Source: Brevibacillus parabrevis (GTDB lineage Bacteria > Bacillota > Bacilli > Brevibacillales > Brevibacillaceae). Taken from it: DNA of 64,000 bases. The notes under the pieces are model-generated. The model saw only the letters and a program-made list of their open reading frames with translations. It had not been told where the DNA came from and did no database searches. The stretch covers positions 1-64,000 of the forward strand of contig NZ_RHHV01000008.1 of assembly GCF_003710905.1 (NCBI RefSeq), given 5' to 3'. This document shows, piece by piece, positions 1 through 8,558 of this stretch. The translations under genes were made by a program, and so were the position numbers. Position 1 is the stretch's first letter; every line of letters starts with the position of its first letter.

Positions 1-728
1 GGCGAAACGAACCTTGGATAACAGATCGCAGAGGTGGAAGGGAAATTTGCTGCTTTTGGGGATACGTTGGCTGGTTTGTGGGGCGCGGCGGTAGACGCGG
101 GCGACCTGGTTGTGACGGGGGTTTTGGGAGGCGATGACGCCCAGCCCAAAGCTTGCATGAGTTTGTGAGCGGCTCCGAAGTCGGTTCGCTGACCGAGAGG
201 AACAATCTGGCCAAAGGAGCGGTGGAAGTCGCCACCAACACAGCCGAATATGTAGAGAACGTGGCTTCAGGCAAAAAATCATGGCAGGACGTAGCCCAAG
301 ATGCAGGCGAAGCAGCCGTCTCGATCGGGACAGGATTATACAACGATTACATCGACCCTTTTGTAAAAGACGAGAAGTACAAACAGGATAATTTGCACGG
401 CGGTCTGTGGACCCGCTCGGTCGATGAAAGTTACGCAAAAGGGCAAAACGAATTTAAGAAAGACATGGTCGTAGCGGAAGCCGTGCTGACGGTGTATAGC
501 GATGGAATGGGCACAGCAGCATTAAAAGGCGGTAAATTGGTTGCGAAGCTGGACGTGGATGCGCCGCATGGTTCCAAAAAGCCGCACGCTAATAGTGATT
601 CGGACGGCGGAAAGGGAAGAAGCGGACCCCTGCACGGCTCCGGCAAAAATGACCTGCTGGAAGGCACGCCCCTCAAGGACGGGAAGCTCAAGACGAAGGC
701 CAAGCTATTCGCTAGAGCTCCAACTTGA
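1..728 (+). pseudogene. Decayed polymorphic-toxin-like gene, 3' part only
   Basis: The piece enters from the left edge. In frame 1, after an in-frame TAA at 19-21, an open stretch reads as an Ala/Gly-rich helical segment (AEVEGKFAAFGDTLAGLWG) and ends at a TGA near 168. Near 150 the sense continues in frame 3 (HEFVSGSEVGSLTERNN) to a TGA at 726-728. One nonsense and one frameshift change therefore separate what looks like one ancestral protein. The Ala/Gly/Asp-rich text followed by charged linkers resembles the pre-toxin part of polymorphic secreted toxins of Bacillales, but no catalytic toxin domain is left: the reading ends shortly after a Lys-rich linker. The relic call is well supported by the two broken frames; the family assignment is inference. 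Confidence 0.55.
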
Positions 729-786
729 CAAAAATCGTGAGCGTTAATGACAAAAGCGAAAAAACAACCGATAAAAAACCGCCAAC

Positions 787-810
787 CCGCCAAGGAACTG
801 GCGGTTTTTT
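787..810 (+). terminator. Rho-independent terminator after the toxin relic
   Basis: Stem CCGCCA / TGGCGG with a six-base loop is followed directly by six T. A longer alternative pairing starts from the A-rich stretch at 773-784. It would end transcription of the relic before the gene at 934. Confidence 0.75.
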
Positions 811-933
811 GCGCCCGACTCTCATAAACTCCTAAAATCTGGAGACAAATTTGCCGTTAACAAGGAGAGAGAAGCAACTTTTTCCAAGTGGAAAAAACAA
901 AGGCAAAAATCAGCAAACAGAGGAAGTGACTCC

Positions 934-1518
934 ATGGAGTTCGAATTTCACGTCACACTTGACGATGTCGCTTTAGAAGACAAAGCAGCGTTTATCGGCA
1001 TCTGCCAAGCGCAGCAAGTAAAACCGCTGATGATCGTCCTCGACAAAGGGAATTACATCCACCAGCCGATGATGACGGGGGTGATCCAGCGCCCGGACTT
1101 TCAGGCAGCCAAGAGCGAGATGGACAGGATTGCCGCTGTGTTTCAGGAGGGCGGATTTACGGTTGTCCGTAAAAAAGTAGAGATTTCGCCAAAAGAAACG
1201 GCCTATTTTCACGCGCCGATTACAGAGCGATTCAAGCCGTATTTTGAATGGCATGGAAAAGTGGAGATCGAGGATGTCGACGGACTGAAACAACTGTGCA
1301 AGCCGTCCGGTGGACATCTCTCTCGAAACTCGCTCAATCCGAACGGAAAAGTCAGGTTTGTGACGGTTCGGGAGTACGAGAGCGAAGCGCAGTTTTACGA
1401 GCGGGTCAAGCAGATTCATATTGCTTTGCAGGAAAAGCAAATCGCGCTTGTAAAAGAACAATTCGAGTTGTGCATTTACGACAGCAGAGAGGAACTGGAC
1501 AGCGGCTGGATTTCGTAG
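934..1518 (+). CDS. Unrecognised 194-aa protein, partner of the AbiEii-like gene
   Basis: I do not recognise this family with certainty. The protein is soluble, has no signal peptide or membrane segment, and is rich in charged residues. Visible features are an N-terminal FEFHVTLDDV strand, a central KPYFEWHGKVEI segment and KPSGGHLSRNSL, with an acidic C-terminus. The ATG at 934 follows AGAGGAAGTG at a good distance. The gene lies 27 bp upstream of a nucleotidyltransferase-like gene on the same strand, and the two share a terminator, so they are probably one transcript. By position it could be an antitoxin or accessory partner, or an orphan immunity gene of the toxin relic upstream; both are inference. 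Confidence 0.8.
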   Translation: MEFEFHVTLDDVALEDKAAFIGICQAQQVKPLMIVLDKGNYIHQPMMTGVIQRPDFQAAKSEMDRIAAVFQEGGFTVVRKKVEISPKETAYFHAPITERFKPYFEWHGKVEIEDVDGLKQLCKPSGGHLSRNSLNPNGKVRFVTVREYESEAQFYERVKQIHIALQEKQIALVKEQFELCIYDSREELDSGWIS

Positions 1519-1545
1519 GGCGCAGGAAAGGAAGGGGATAGCACT

Positions 1546-2448
1546 ATGAACGGGAATGAAAAGCTGCATCTAAACCTGAGCAGCCTGGATGAGGATACCA
1601 GGGAACTTGTCGTGTTGGAAGCGTTGCTAAAAAGAATGGCTTTGGTGAACATGCCGTTTGTCTTGAAGGGCAGCTTGCTGACACGGCAGTATTTGGCGAA
1701 TCCGGACATGCGGGACGTGGATGACATCGATTTTTTGTACGCGGGGAAAATTCGCGATGCAGAGCATGCGCACGAGACGTTTACAAGCGCATTAATCCGG
1801 GCGACAGAGATGGATTTGCAAGATGGCATCGTGTTCAGGAGTTTCCGCGAGAACGCCTTTTGGCGAAGGATCGACTATGCGATGGCGGACGATTTTCCGA
1901 CTGTGAATACCGATATCGCCTACTATTTTGCGGGAGAAAAGCGCGAAGCCAATCGGTATCACGAGCTGTATCTGGACATTTCCTTTCACCTCGACATGCA
2001 GCTTGCGCCTGTCTCACTGGAGTACCGGCCTGTGCTGGGCGACAGCTTCTGCGTACCGTACACGGTGCCGCTGTCGATCCAGGTGGCGTGGAAGCTGCAT
2101 CAGACGATCGTGCGCCCGCGATTTAAAGACCTCTACGATTTGAACTACTTGCTGGCTCATCCAGCGTACGATGAACAGGCGTTGGCGGAGACGTTGCAGG
2201 CTTTAGTGGACGAATGCAGGCTTGAGCCATCGATTGCGAAGCACGATATGCAAAAAGTATTGGTGCATGATCTAGCAGATCTGTATCCTTTGCTGATCAA
2301 TGATTACGAGCTGAGAAAGTATGCAGGAGGCAACAACCAGAAGCTGTTCTACATGGAGTTTGCCCAAGAGCTGCGCAAAACGATGAATCTGGCGGGCATC
2401 AACAAAGCTGCTTTTGCAAATTTGCCAAGCCCGAGCACGCCCACATAA
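1546..2448 (+). CDS. AbiEii/AbiGii-like nucleotidyltransferase protein
   Basis: A 300-aa protein with the layout of AbiEii-type nucleotidyltransferases. LKGSLLTRQY near residues 38-47 resembles the GS...R element; DVDDIDF at about 57-63 supplies the acidic pair of the metal site; RFKDLYDLNYLL near 193 is the typical late helix of the family. Known members are type IV toxins (such as AbiEii) or related transferases acting on RNA or nucleotides. The ATG has AAGGAAGGGG upstream. The usual AbiEi antitoxin with an N-terminal winged helix is not present; the neighbour at 934 is unrelated in sequence. The gene may therefore be a toxin with an unusual partner or a housekeeping member of the superfamily. 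The fold call is good; the biological role is open. Confidence 0.72.
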   Translation: MNGNEKLHLNLSSLDEDTRELVVLEALLKRMALVNMPFVLKGSLLTRQYLANPDMRDVDDIDFLYAGKIRDAEHAHETFTSALIRATEMDLQDGIVFRSFRENAFWRRIDYAMADDFPTVNTDIAYYFAGEKREANRYHELYLDISFHLDMQLAPVSLEYRPVLGDSFCVPYTVPLSIQVAWKLHQTIVRPRFKDLYDLNYLLAHPAYDEQALAETLQALVDECRLEPSIAKHDMQKVLVHDLADLYPLLINDYELRKYAGGNNQKLFYMEFAQELRKTMNLAGINKAAFANLPSPSTPT

Positions 2449-2454
2449 TATGTC

Positions 2455-2493
2455 AAAAGAACCTTGAGCGGCGTTGTCCGCCAAGGTTCTTTT
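2455..2493. terminator. Terminator between convergent genes
   Basis: AAAAGAACCTTG pairs perfectly with CAAGGTTCTTTT over 12 bp around a loop that itself can pair (GCGG/CCGC). A/T tails on both sides make it usable from both directions, between the NTase gene and the ECF S component. Confidence 0.85.
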
Positions 2494-2518
2494 TGTCGCT
2501 GCTTTCTCGCTCCGTTGT

Positions 2519-3121
2519 TTATACGAGCTTCGCTTTTTTTACGTGCTTTCTCAGCATCAGATGGCCAAAGTAAGCGCCGAGCAGTCCGCCGACCAAAGAG
2601 ATCGAGCACATGAGCAAGATCATTTTAGGCGTATCGAAATAGTAAAGCATGTTTTCAATAGCCGCCGCCGAGTACGTTTTTTTCAAAATCGCCATGTACG
2701 AGTCGCGGAAGAAAATAAGCGGAACGACTCCGCACAGGGAATAGCCGACATAAAAAATTCCGTAAGCGATGGCATTGCGAGCGGAATGGACGGAAACATC
2801 TTTTTTCCAGAGGATCAGTTCCCCGATCAGCCCGATGACAGCGAGTGTCAGCATGTAGTTGGCATAGCCGAAACCGACGAAGTACAGACCCGTAATGATC
2901 GCGGTGAGAAACAGCGCTCCCGGTTTTCTGATTTTGTTGGACATAACCATGTAAAACGGGCCGTTGAGCAAGCCGGTAAGGCCGCCGACCAAAAGTGGTG
3001 AAATAACCGAGACGGCGGGACAAAAAGTCATGATGATGAGCATGATGACGTTGAAAATAGCCAAGGTAATAAAGTCGCGCATGGTCCATCTATTCGGGAC
3101 AGCCAGCGTTTGAGCTTGCAT
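2519..3121 (-). CDS. MptD-type putative ECF transporter S component
   Basis: A 200-aa polytopic membrane protein with five to six hydrophobic segments and an N-terminal RWTMRDFITLAIFNVIM, matching the MptD/Trep_Strep family of putative substrate-binding (S) subunits of energy-coupling factor transporters. The ATG at 3121 follows GAGGAAGG; upstream codons that extend the frame have no ribosome site. No EcfA or EcfT gene is adjacent, so it would have to share a module encoded elsewhere. It is divergent from the siderophore genes across a region holding two Fur boxes, one of them a near-perfect site 160 bp from its start. Iron-repressed expression and a role in metal or siderophore uptake are therefore likely, but the substrate is inference. 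Confidence 0.75.
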   Translation of the reverse strand: MQAQTLAVPNRWTMRDFITLAIFNVIMLIIMTFCPAVSVISPLLVGGLTGLLNGPFYMVMSNKIRKPGALFLTAIITGLYFVGFGYANYMLTLAVIGLIGELILWKKDVSVHSARNAIAYGIFYVGYSLCGVVPLIFFRDSYMAILKKTYSAAAIENMLYYFDTPKMILLMCSISLVGGLLGAYFGHLMLRKHVKKAKLV

Positions 3122-3281
3122 GTAGCATCCTTCCTCTTCTTCAAAATGGTGTCCGTCGGCGAGTTGGCCAGACGGATGAGACAAGCGAGTTCATTCTCCT
3201 CCTTTTCCCAAAATCCCCATCCAACAAAGCATGGTCACAAGGTATGTCGATGTCACGGAAGTATGAAAAAGTACAAGACAC

Positions 3282-3302
3282 TGATAATGATAATTGTTAT
3301 CA
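3282..3302. promoter_or_regulatory. Fur box 1 (strong)
   Basis: The core GATAATGATAATTGTTATC (3283-3301) matches the classical 19-bp Fur consensus with two differences and is flanked by T and A to extend the palindrome. It lies nearer the leftward ECF S component and can also control the rightward genes. Confidence 0.9.
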
Positions 3303-3553
3303 GAGTAAAAAGAAAGCTAAAATTTCTATTTTTTGGGACGTTTTTTCTCAAATATCGCCAATAATCTCCTTTTTTTGCCTTTTTTCTCGTCCGCAGTTAA
3401 AATTTCTAGTTCGTTTGGCATGGAAAGGGATGGGTGTACCTTCCCGATTGTAAAAAAATGACTGTGAACGACCTAAGGCGAGAATGAGAGAGGAAGCAAG
3501 CCCTGATCTGGCGAAAAAGCAGCCAAATGGACATTGTATAAATTTGTAAAAGG

Positions 3554-3568
3554 TGATAATCGTTATCA
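3554..3568. promoter_or_regulatory. Fur box 2
   Basis: TGATAATCGTTATCA fits the Bacillus 7-1-7 Fur motif TGATAATNATTATCA with one mismatch. It sits 76 bp upstream of the thioesterase start, where bound Fur-Fe would block the siderophore promoter. Confidence 0.85.
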
Positions 3569-3643
3569 TGCTTGTTACGTAAGCAATGGACGAATGGCGC
3601 ACGACATAGCTGACCGTCTGTAAAACCGAATGGAGGAACGACT

Positions 3644-4432
3644 ATGGACATGGTGAAACCGGCTGAGAGATGGCTGCTTGCCGAGCCTGATCAACACGAC
3701 CAAATCCGCCTTTTTTGCTTCCCTTTTGCCGGGGGAGGAGCATCGATTTACAGGGGATGGGCGCAAGAGCTGCCCGCAGGAGTAGGGGTGTACCCGATTC
3801 AGCTTCCTGGCCGAGAAAACAGGCTGATGGAATCCGCCATCCGCGAGATGGATACGCTGGTTGCGGCGATTAGCCAGGCGATTCAGCCTTACCTGGATCG
3901 GCCGTTTCTTTTTTTCGGGCATAGCTTGGGCACAAAAATTGCGTTCGAGCTGGCGCGCTCCGTCCGCAGAAACTGGCAGCTTGCGCCAAGCCGTTTGATT
4001 GTGTCAGGGGCTCGTGCTCCGCATATTCCGGAGCCGAATCCGCTGTACCATTTGCCGCAGGAACTGTTCGTCGAGGAGCTGCGGCGGTTTGCCGGGACAC
4101 CGGAGGCGATTTTGCGCAGCAAAGAGCTGATGGAGCTGTTCATGCCGCTGCTGCGCGCAGATTTCACGCTGGACGACACGTATTTGTTCAAAGAGGAGCC
4201 GCCGCTCGAATGTCCGATCTCTGCTTTTTGCGGCACACATGACCGAGAGGCGAGCGAGGCGGAAATGGCGGCCTGGGCGCAACATACGGCTGGCGACTTT
4301 ACGATGAGCATCATCGAAGGCGAGCATTTTTTCCTGACGACGAACAGAGAGGAACTGTTGCGGCAGCTCTCCCCGATTTTGGCGGGGCATCTGAAAATGG
4401 CAGGGAACGAAGCAGCAAGTGAGCGGAGATGA
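3644..4432 (+). CDS. Type II thioesterase of the siderophore NRPS
   Basis: A 262-aa alpha/beta hydrolase of the external (type II) thioesterase family that clears misprimed acyl groups from NRPS carrier domains. The N-terminal LFCFPFAGGGASIYRGW, the GHSLG nucleophile elbow with Ser at about residue 94, and a late GEHFF with the catalytic His are all present. Length is standard (240-270). The ATG follows GGAGGAACGACT. The stop overlaps the next start by 4 bp (ATGA), coupling it to the phosphopantetheinyl transferase. It lies just downstream of Fur box 2. YbtT and PchC do this job in the yersiniabactin and pyochelin loci. Confidence 0.93.
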   Translation: MDMVKPAERWLLAEPDQHDQIRLFCFPFAGGGASIYRGWAQELPAGVGVYPIQLPGRENRLMESAIREMDTLVAAISQAIQPYLDRPFLFFGHSLGTKIAFELARSVRRNWQLAPSRLIVSGARAPHIPEPNPLYHLPQELFVEELRRFAGTPEAILRSKELMELFMPLLRADFTLDDTYLFKEEPPLECPISAFCGTHDREASEAEMAAWAQHTAGDFTMSIIEGEHFFLTTNREELLRQLSPILAGHLKMAGNEAASERR

Positions 4433-5208
4433 GGTCAACCGCCGATAACGCTCGCCCGAAAGTGATCGTGGCGGAGTGGCAAATGGATCGTCATGCCGAT
4501 CGGACAGCTCTGCAACTTGCAGAAGCGGAGCTGCACATTTGGCTGGCGCACGTCCCTGCCTTTCGCGGGAAGGAACATGCGCTGCGCGAGGCGCTGACCC
4601 AAGAAGAAGTCGAGCGGATGGAGCGGTTTTATTTTGCGGCGGATCGGGAGCGATTCGCCGTCGCCCATGCCCTCGTGCGTTCCTTGTGCGGGCGCTATGA
4701 AGACATGCCTGTCGAGCGCGTCCAGATTGCGGCGGATCATCGCGGGAAGCCCGAACTGCGCACAGAGCGCAGAGCAGGGAAGCTCGCGTTTAACCTGTCC
4801 CATTCCGGGGAGCTGGTTGCGGCTGTCTTTGCGAGAGGGCGCAGCGTGGGAATTGACGTGGAATGGATTCGGGACATACCCGAATGGCCGCAGTTGGCGC
4901 AGCAATTCCATCCCGTCGAGCAGAAGCTGCTGCATGCGGCTGCCGCCGGGAAGCAGCAGCAAATGTTTTTCGACTGCTGGGCGCGCAAGGAAGCGTTTGT
5001 CAAGGCGACGGGGGAGGGCTTGTCACGCCCTCTCGATTCTTTTTGGATTGCAGAGGATGGCGAGCAGGGGATTTTTCGCGTAAATGGAGAGGGAGCAGCT
5101 CGGAATACATGGACGATTTTGGATTTCAGCGCGGCAGCAGGATATTCCGCGGCGATTGCTTTTGATCAGGGAGAACAGCAGATACATCCGGTGTTTTTGC
5201 GTGTCTAG
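4429..5208 (+). CDS. Sfp-type 4'-phosphopantetheinyl transferase
   Basis: A 259-aa enzyme that moves 4'-phosphopantetheine from CoA to the conserved serines of the ArCP and PCP domains encoded downstream. Signature motifs are HRGKPEL, NLSHSGELV, VGIDVEW near residue 141 and WARKEAFVKATGEGL near 185-199, including the Mg-binding Asp and Glu. The length is that of broad-range Sfp-type enzymes. Translation is coupled to the thioesterase through the ATGA overlap. Having its own transferase suggests the locus is self-sufficient for carrier activation. Confidence 0.95.
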   Translation: MRSTADNARPKVIVAEWQMDRHADRTALQLAEAELHIWLAHVPAFRGKEHALREALTQEEVERMERFYFAADRERFAVAHALVRSLCGRYEDMPVERVQIAADHRGKPELRTERRAGKLAFNLSHSGELVAAVFARGRSVGIDVEWIRDIPEWPQLAQQFHPVEQKLLHAAAAGKQQQMFFDCWARKEAFVKATGEGLSRPLDSFWIAEDGEQGIFRVNGEGAARNTWTILDFSAAAGYSAAIAFDQGEQQIHPVFLRV

Positions 5209-5396
5209 CCGCTGAGAAAAACCGTGTGGAAACGAGAAACTTCTATTATACATATCAACTTGCTTGGTTTTTGAAAGTCCTTATTTTTATGTAAGTAAAT
5301 GTAAAATCATCCCCGAGAAATGAAGGAAACGGGAGAAAGCGGAAGAAAATGCGCCGTTTCCTTCCAAAATGTAGAAAAAATAGACTACATAAGGAA

Positions 5397-5425
5397 TTGA
5401 CAATGAGAATCAGTATCAATATTTT
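5397..5425 (+). promoter_or_regulatory. Siderophore operon promoter with Fur box in the spacer
   Basis: TTGACA (5397-5402) and TATTTT (5420-5425) are spaced by 17 bp. The spacer contains TGAGAATCAGTATCA (5404-5418), a 7-1-7 Fur motif with two mismatches. Fur bound here would directly occlude sigma-A polymerase. It drives the ligase/synthase and NRPS genes from ATG 5531. The rest of the 322-bp gap 5209-5530 holds no gene I can support. Confidence 0.85.
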
Positions 5426-5530
5426 GGTTGGTAGACAAACCAGCATGACCGACAGCGAATTTGGCAATGACCTGCATCATTCGGCTTGGGGTACGGACAT
5501 ACACCCGCGGCTATCTTGGAGGAGGAACGA

Positions 5531-8527
5531 ATGAGAGCAAGCACCGATTGGTTTGAGCAAGCAGCAGAAACGTATGTACAACGCGGGTTTTGGGAGCCGT
5601 TGACTCTGGGGGAGCAACTGCGCCGCTGGGCGGAAAAGTATCAGGACAAAGTGGCGTTGGTCGAGGATGAAGCGAGACTGACTTATCAGGAGCTGGATGT
5701 GAAGGCAGATGCGCTTGCCTCTGGCCTGTACCGCATGGGCATCCGCAAAGGCGACAAAGTCGCGGTCCAGCTTCCGAACCGGACTGCTTTTGTCCTGACA
5801 TGCTTTGCCCTGTTTCGCATCGGGGCAGTGCCGATTCTCGTATTGCCTGCCCACAGGGAGGCGGAACTGGACGGGATTTTTTCGCTCGCTAAGCCCGTTG
5901 CCTATATTATTCCCACCACGTTTCTGGGCTTTGACTATACAAAGCTGGCGGAACATTTGGTCAAAAAACACGCGTGCGTGCAGTTCGTTTTGACCGATGG
6001 AGAAAGCGGCATCGGCACGAATCTGGCGACGATCAGCGGACCGCCGATGTTGTTCGACGGCCCGGCTTATACAGATACGGCATTGCTGCTGTTGTCGGGC
6101 GGTACGACAGGCACGCCAAAACTGATTCCGCGCACACACACCGACTACGCCTACAATGCGCGAGCAATGGCTGCTCGCTGCGAGCTGACGGACGAGAGCG
6201 TCTATCTTGCTGTTCTGCCGATCGCGCACAATTTTCCGCTGTGTTGCCCTGGCATTCTCGGCGCGTTTTCGGTCGGCGGCAAGGTTGTGTTGTGTCAAAC
6301 GACCAGCTGCGATGAAGCTTTTCCGCTGATTGAAAAAGAAAAAGTGACGATTACGGCATTGGTGCCTGCGCTTGTCAACGTCTGGCTGGAAGTTCTGGAA
6401 TGGGATACGGAGAGCGATTTGTCCAGCCTGAAAGTGTTGCAGGTGGGCGGCTCGATGCTCGATGACAAGGTGGCTGGCCGCATCATGCGGGAGTGGACGT
6501 GCAAGCTCCAGCAAGTGTTCGGAATGGCGGAAGGCTTGATTTGCGGCACGTCGCTGGGCGATTCCGACGAAGTCATCATGACGACCCAGGGGCGTCCGAT
6601 TTCCGAAGCAGACGAGGTACGGATCGTCGATGAGAACGGAGACGATGTGGCACCAGGTGAATACGGAGAGCTGATCGTCCGCGGGCCGTACACGATTCGC
6701 GGGTACTACCTGGCACCGGAACAAAATCGCGAAAGCTTCACGGAAGACGGCTTTTACCGCTCGGGAGACAAAGCGCGGTTCACGCCGGAAGGCAATATCC
6801 AGGTAGGCGGACGGATCAAGGAAATGATCAACCGCGCGGGCGAAAAAATCATGCCAGCCGAAGTCGAGTCGTACTTGCGTCTCCACCCGGACATCAGGGA
6901 TGCCGCTCTGATTACACTGCCTGATTCCACGCTGGGGGAGAGAAGTTGCGCATTCGTCATCACGGACAATCTGGAGTTGACGCTGGCGGATATTCACGCC
7001 TTTTTCCAGAAGAAGGGCGTTGCGCGCTACAAAATGCCTGACCAGTTGGAATTTGCGCACAGCTGGCCGCTGACCAGTGTGGGGAAGGTCAATAAAAACA
7101 AGCTCAAGGAGATGGCTATGGCGAAACAAGTGGAGGCAACTGCGCCGATCAACACTTATCGGGAAGAAACGTTTGCTTTTGCAGGAGATGTTCATTTGGC
7201 GGCGGCAGAAATCGTCGAGCGTGGACTTTTTGAAGATTATGTACTCTACGAAAACGGGGATGAGCTGTCGATCGGAATGGGCATCCACGCTCTGGCTACC
7301 GTAGATGCGCAGCAGACGAAAATGGTTTGCGGCGGCGAGACGGCAACCTACGAAAACGCAGAGCTCGGCGAGACGATCGAACGAGCCTTCGCCGCTGTGC
7401 CGCTGGCCGACTGGCGCGCATACGGCACCGTGAACTTCGGCATGGCCCGTTACTACAACGGACTGCCGCTTGCTACCGAAGACCCGAATCTGCTCAAGCT
7501 GTTCATTCCGCAAGCAGAGGTGCGATTCCACAAGGGCGAGGTGCTTTTGCGGACGCTTGCAAAAGAGCACAGCGAGCAACTGGGGCAGCTTTTGCGTGAA
7601 GTGTTCGCGGAGTTGGCTGGCAAAGCACCGCAGAGCAGTCTGGCAGAGCGCGCAGGAAAAGAAAAGCTGGCTGTTCCGCAGGCAGATACGCACGGGGCGG
7701 AGACGTACATGCAGGGAGTTGCGGAAGCGGTTCGGGAAATTTCCGAGCGCAAATACCACAAGGTCATTTTGTCCAGAAAAATTCCGGTGTCCGAAGAGCT
7801 GGACATGGTTGCGAGCTACGTCGCCGGGCGCAGAGTCAACACTCCGGCACGTTCGTTCCTGGTTCGTCTGGAAGGGATGAATGCGGCGGGCTTCAGTCCG
7901 GAAACGGTTGTCGAGGTGGACAGAGAAGGCTGGGTCAGCACTTATCCGCTGGCGGGCACGCGTTCCAAAGGGGGCAGCGAAGCGGAGAGCGACAAGCTGA
8001 AAGCAGAGCTACTCAACGATCCGAAAGAAATTGCCGAGCACGCCGTTTCGGTCAAGCTGGCTTTTGAAGAGATGAGAAGCGTCTGCGATGCTTCGACGAT
8101 CTTGTTGACTGATTTCATGACCGTGGCGAGCAGAGGAACGGTGCAGCATATCGCTTCCAGACTGAAAGGAAAACTCATGGAAGGCCGCAATTCTTGGCAT
8201 GCGTTCCGGGCGCTGTTCCCGGCTGTGACGGCGTCAGGGATTCCGAAACGGGAGTCGATCGAAGCGATCGGCAGACTGGAGAGCGTACCGCGCAATTTGT
8301 ACAGCGGATGCGTCATGACGTATGACCAGAGCGGAGCGATGGACGCGGCGCTCGTGCTGCGGACGATCTACCAAAAAGACGGCCAAGCGTGGCTACATGC
8401 CGGGGCTGGCGTAGTCGAAATGTCGCTGCCTGAGCGCGAACTGGAAGAGACGCGCGAGAAGCTGAGCAGTTTTTCCCGTCAGCTCGTCATGGCGAGCCGC
8501 GAGCTGGAGGCCGTGAAGCAACAATAG
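5531..8527 (+). CDS. Fused salicyl-AMP ligase / salicylate synthase
   Basis: A 998-aa bifunctional protein. Residues 1 to about 527 are an aryl-acid AMP ligase of the DhbE/YbtE family: P-loop LLSGGTTGTPKLIPR near 187, AHNFPLCCPG, and catalytic Lys in SVGKVNKNKL near 515. The second Cys of PLCCPG falls where DHB-specific DhbE has Ser and salicylate ligases tend to have Cys, favouring salicylate. Residues from about 535 to the end are an MbtI/Irp9-type salicylate synthase: YHKVILSR with the general-base Lys, YPLAGTRSKG, DPKEIAEHA, DFMTVASRGTVQHI and YSGCV. This half would convert chorismate through isochorismate to salicylate, which the first half adenylates and loads on the ArCP of the next protein. 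The ATG at 5531 follows GGAGGAGG; a TTG further upstream has no such site. The two activities are usually separate proteins (YbtE and YbtS). Confidence 0.93.
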   Translation: MRASTDWFEQAAETYVQRGFWEPLTLGEQLRRWAEKYQDKVALVEDEARLTYQELDVKADALASGLYRMGIRKGDKVAVQLPNRTAFVLTCFALFRIGAVPILVLPAHREAELDGIFSLAKPVAYIIPTTFLGFDYTKLAEHLVKKHACVQFVLTDGESGIGTNLATISGPPMLFDGPAYTDTALLLLSGGTTGTPKLIPRTHTDYAYNARAMAARCELTDESVYLAVLPIAHNFPLCCPGILGAFSVGGKVVLCQTTSCDEAFPLIEKEKVTITALVPALVNVWLEVLEWDTESDLSSLKVLQVGGSMLDDKVAGRIMREWTCKLQQVFGMAEGLICGTSLGDSDEVIMTTQGRPISEADEVRIVDENGDDVAPGEYGELIVRGPYTIRGYYLAPEQNRESFTEDGFYRSGDKARFTPEGNIQVGGRIKEMINRAGEKIMPAEVESYLRLHPDIRDAALITLPDSTLGERSCAFVITDNLELTLADIHAFFQKKGVARYKMPDQLEFAHSWPLTSVGKVNKNKLKEMAMAKQVEATAPINTYREETFAFAGDVHLAAAEIVERGLFEDYVLYENGDELSIGMGIHALATVDAQQTKMVCGGETATYENAELGETIERAFAAVPLADWRAYGTVNFGMARYYNGLPLATEDPNLLKLFIPQAEVRFHKGEVLLRTLAKEHSEQLGQLLREVFAELAGKAPQSSLAERAGKEKLAVPQADTHGAETYMQGVAEAVREISERKYHKVILSRKIPVSEELDMVASYVAGRRVNTPARSFLVRLEGMNAAGFSPETVVEVDREGWVSTYPLAGTRSKGGSEAESDKLKAELLNDPKEIAEHAVSVKLAFEEMRSVCDASTILLTDFMTVASRGTVQHIASRLKGKLMEGRNSWHAFRALFPAVTASGIPKRESIEAIGRLESVPRNLYSGCVMTYDQSGAMDAALVLRTIYQKDGQAWLHAGAGVVEMSLPERELEETREKLSSFSRQLVMASRELEAVKQQ

Positions 8528-8558
8528 GGGCACTTTTGACAGAAAGGAGGAAACCGTG

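Larger units (their letters stand above)
3122..3643. promoter_or_regulatory. Divergent Fur-controlled intergenic region
   Basis: This 520-bp AT-rich region separates the ECF S component (minus strand) from the siderophore thioesterase (plus strand). It holds two Fur sites listed separately and T-rich tracts around 3340-3390. A TATAAA at 3537-3542 could be a -10 element for the rightward gene, but I see no good -35. No coding sequence is supported in it. Confidence 0.6.

Noticed and set aside
5477..7759. 760-codon open frame on the minus strand
   Set aside because: It lies fully opposite the salicyl ligase/synthase gene, has no ribosome site and reads as low-quality Arg/His/Gln-rich text, a shadow of GC-rich coding sequence.
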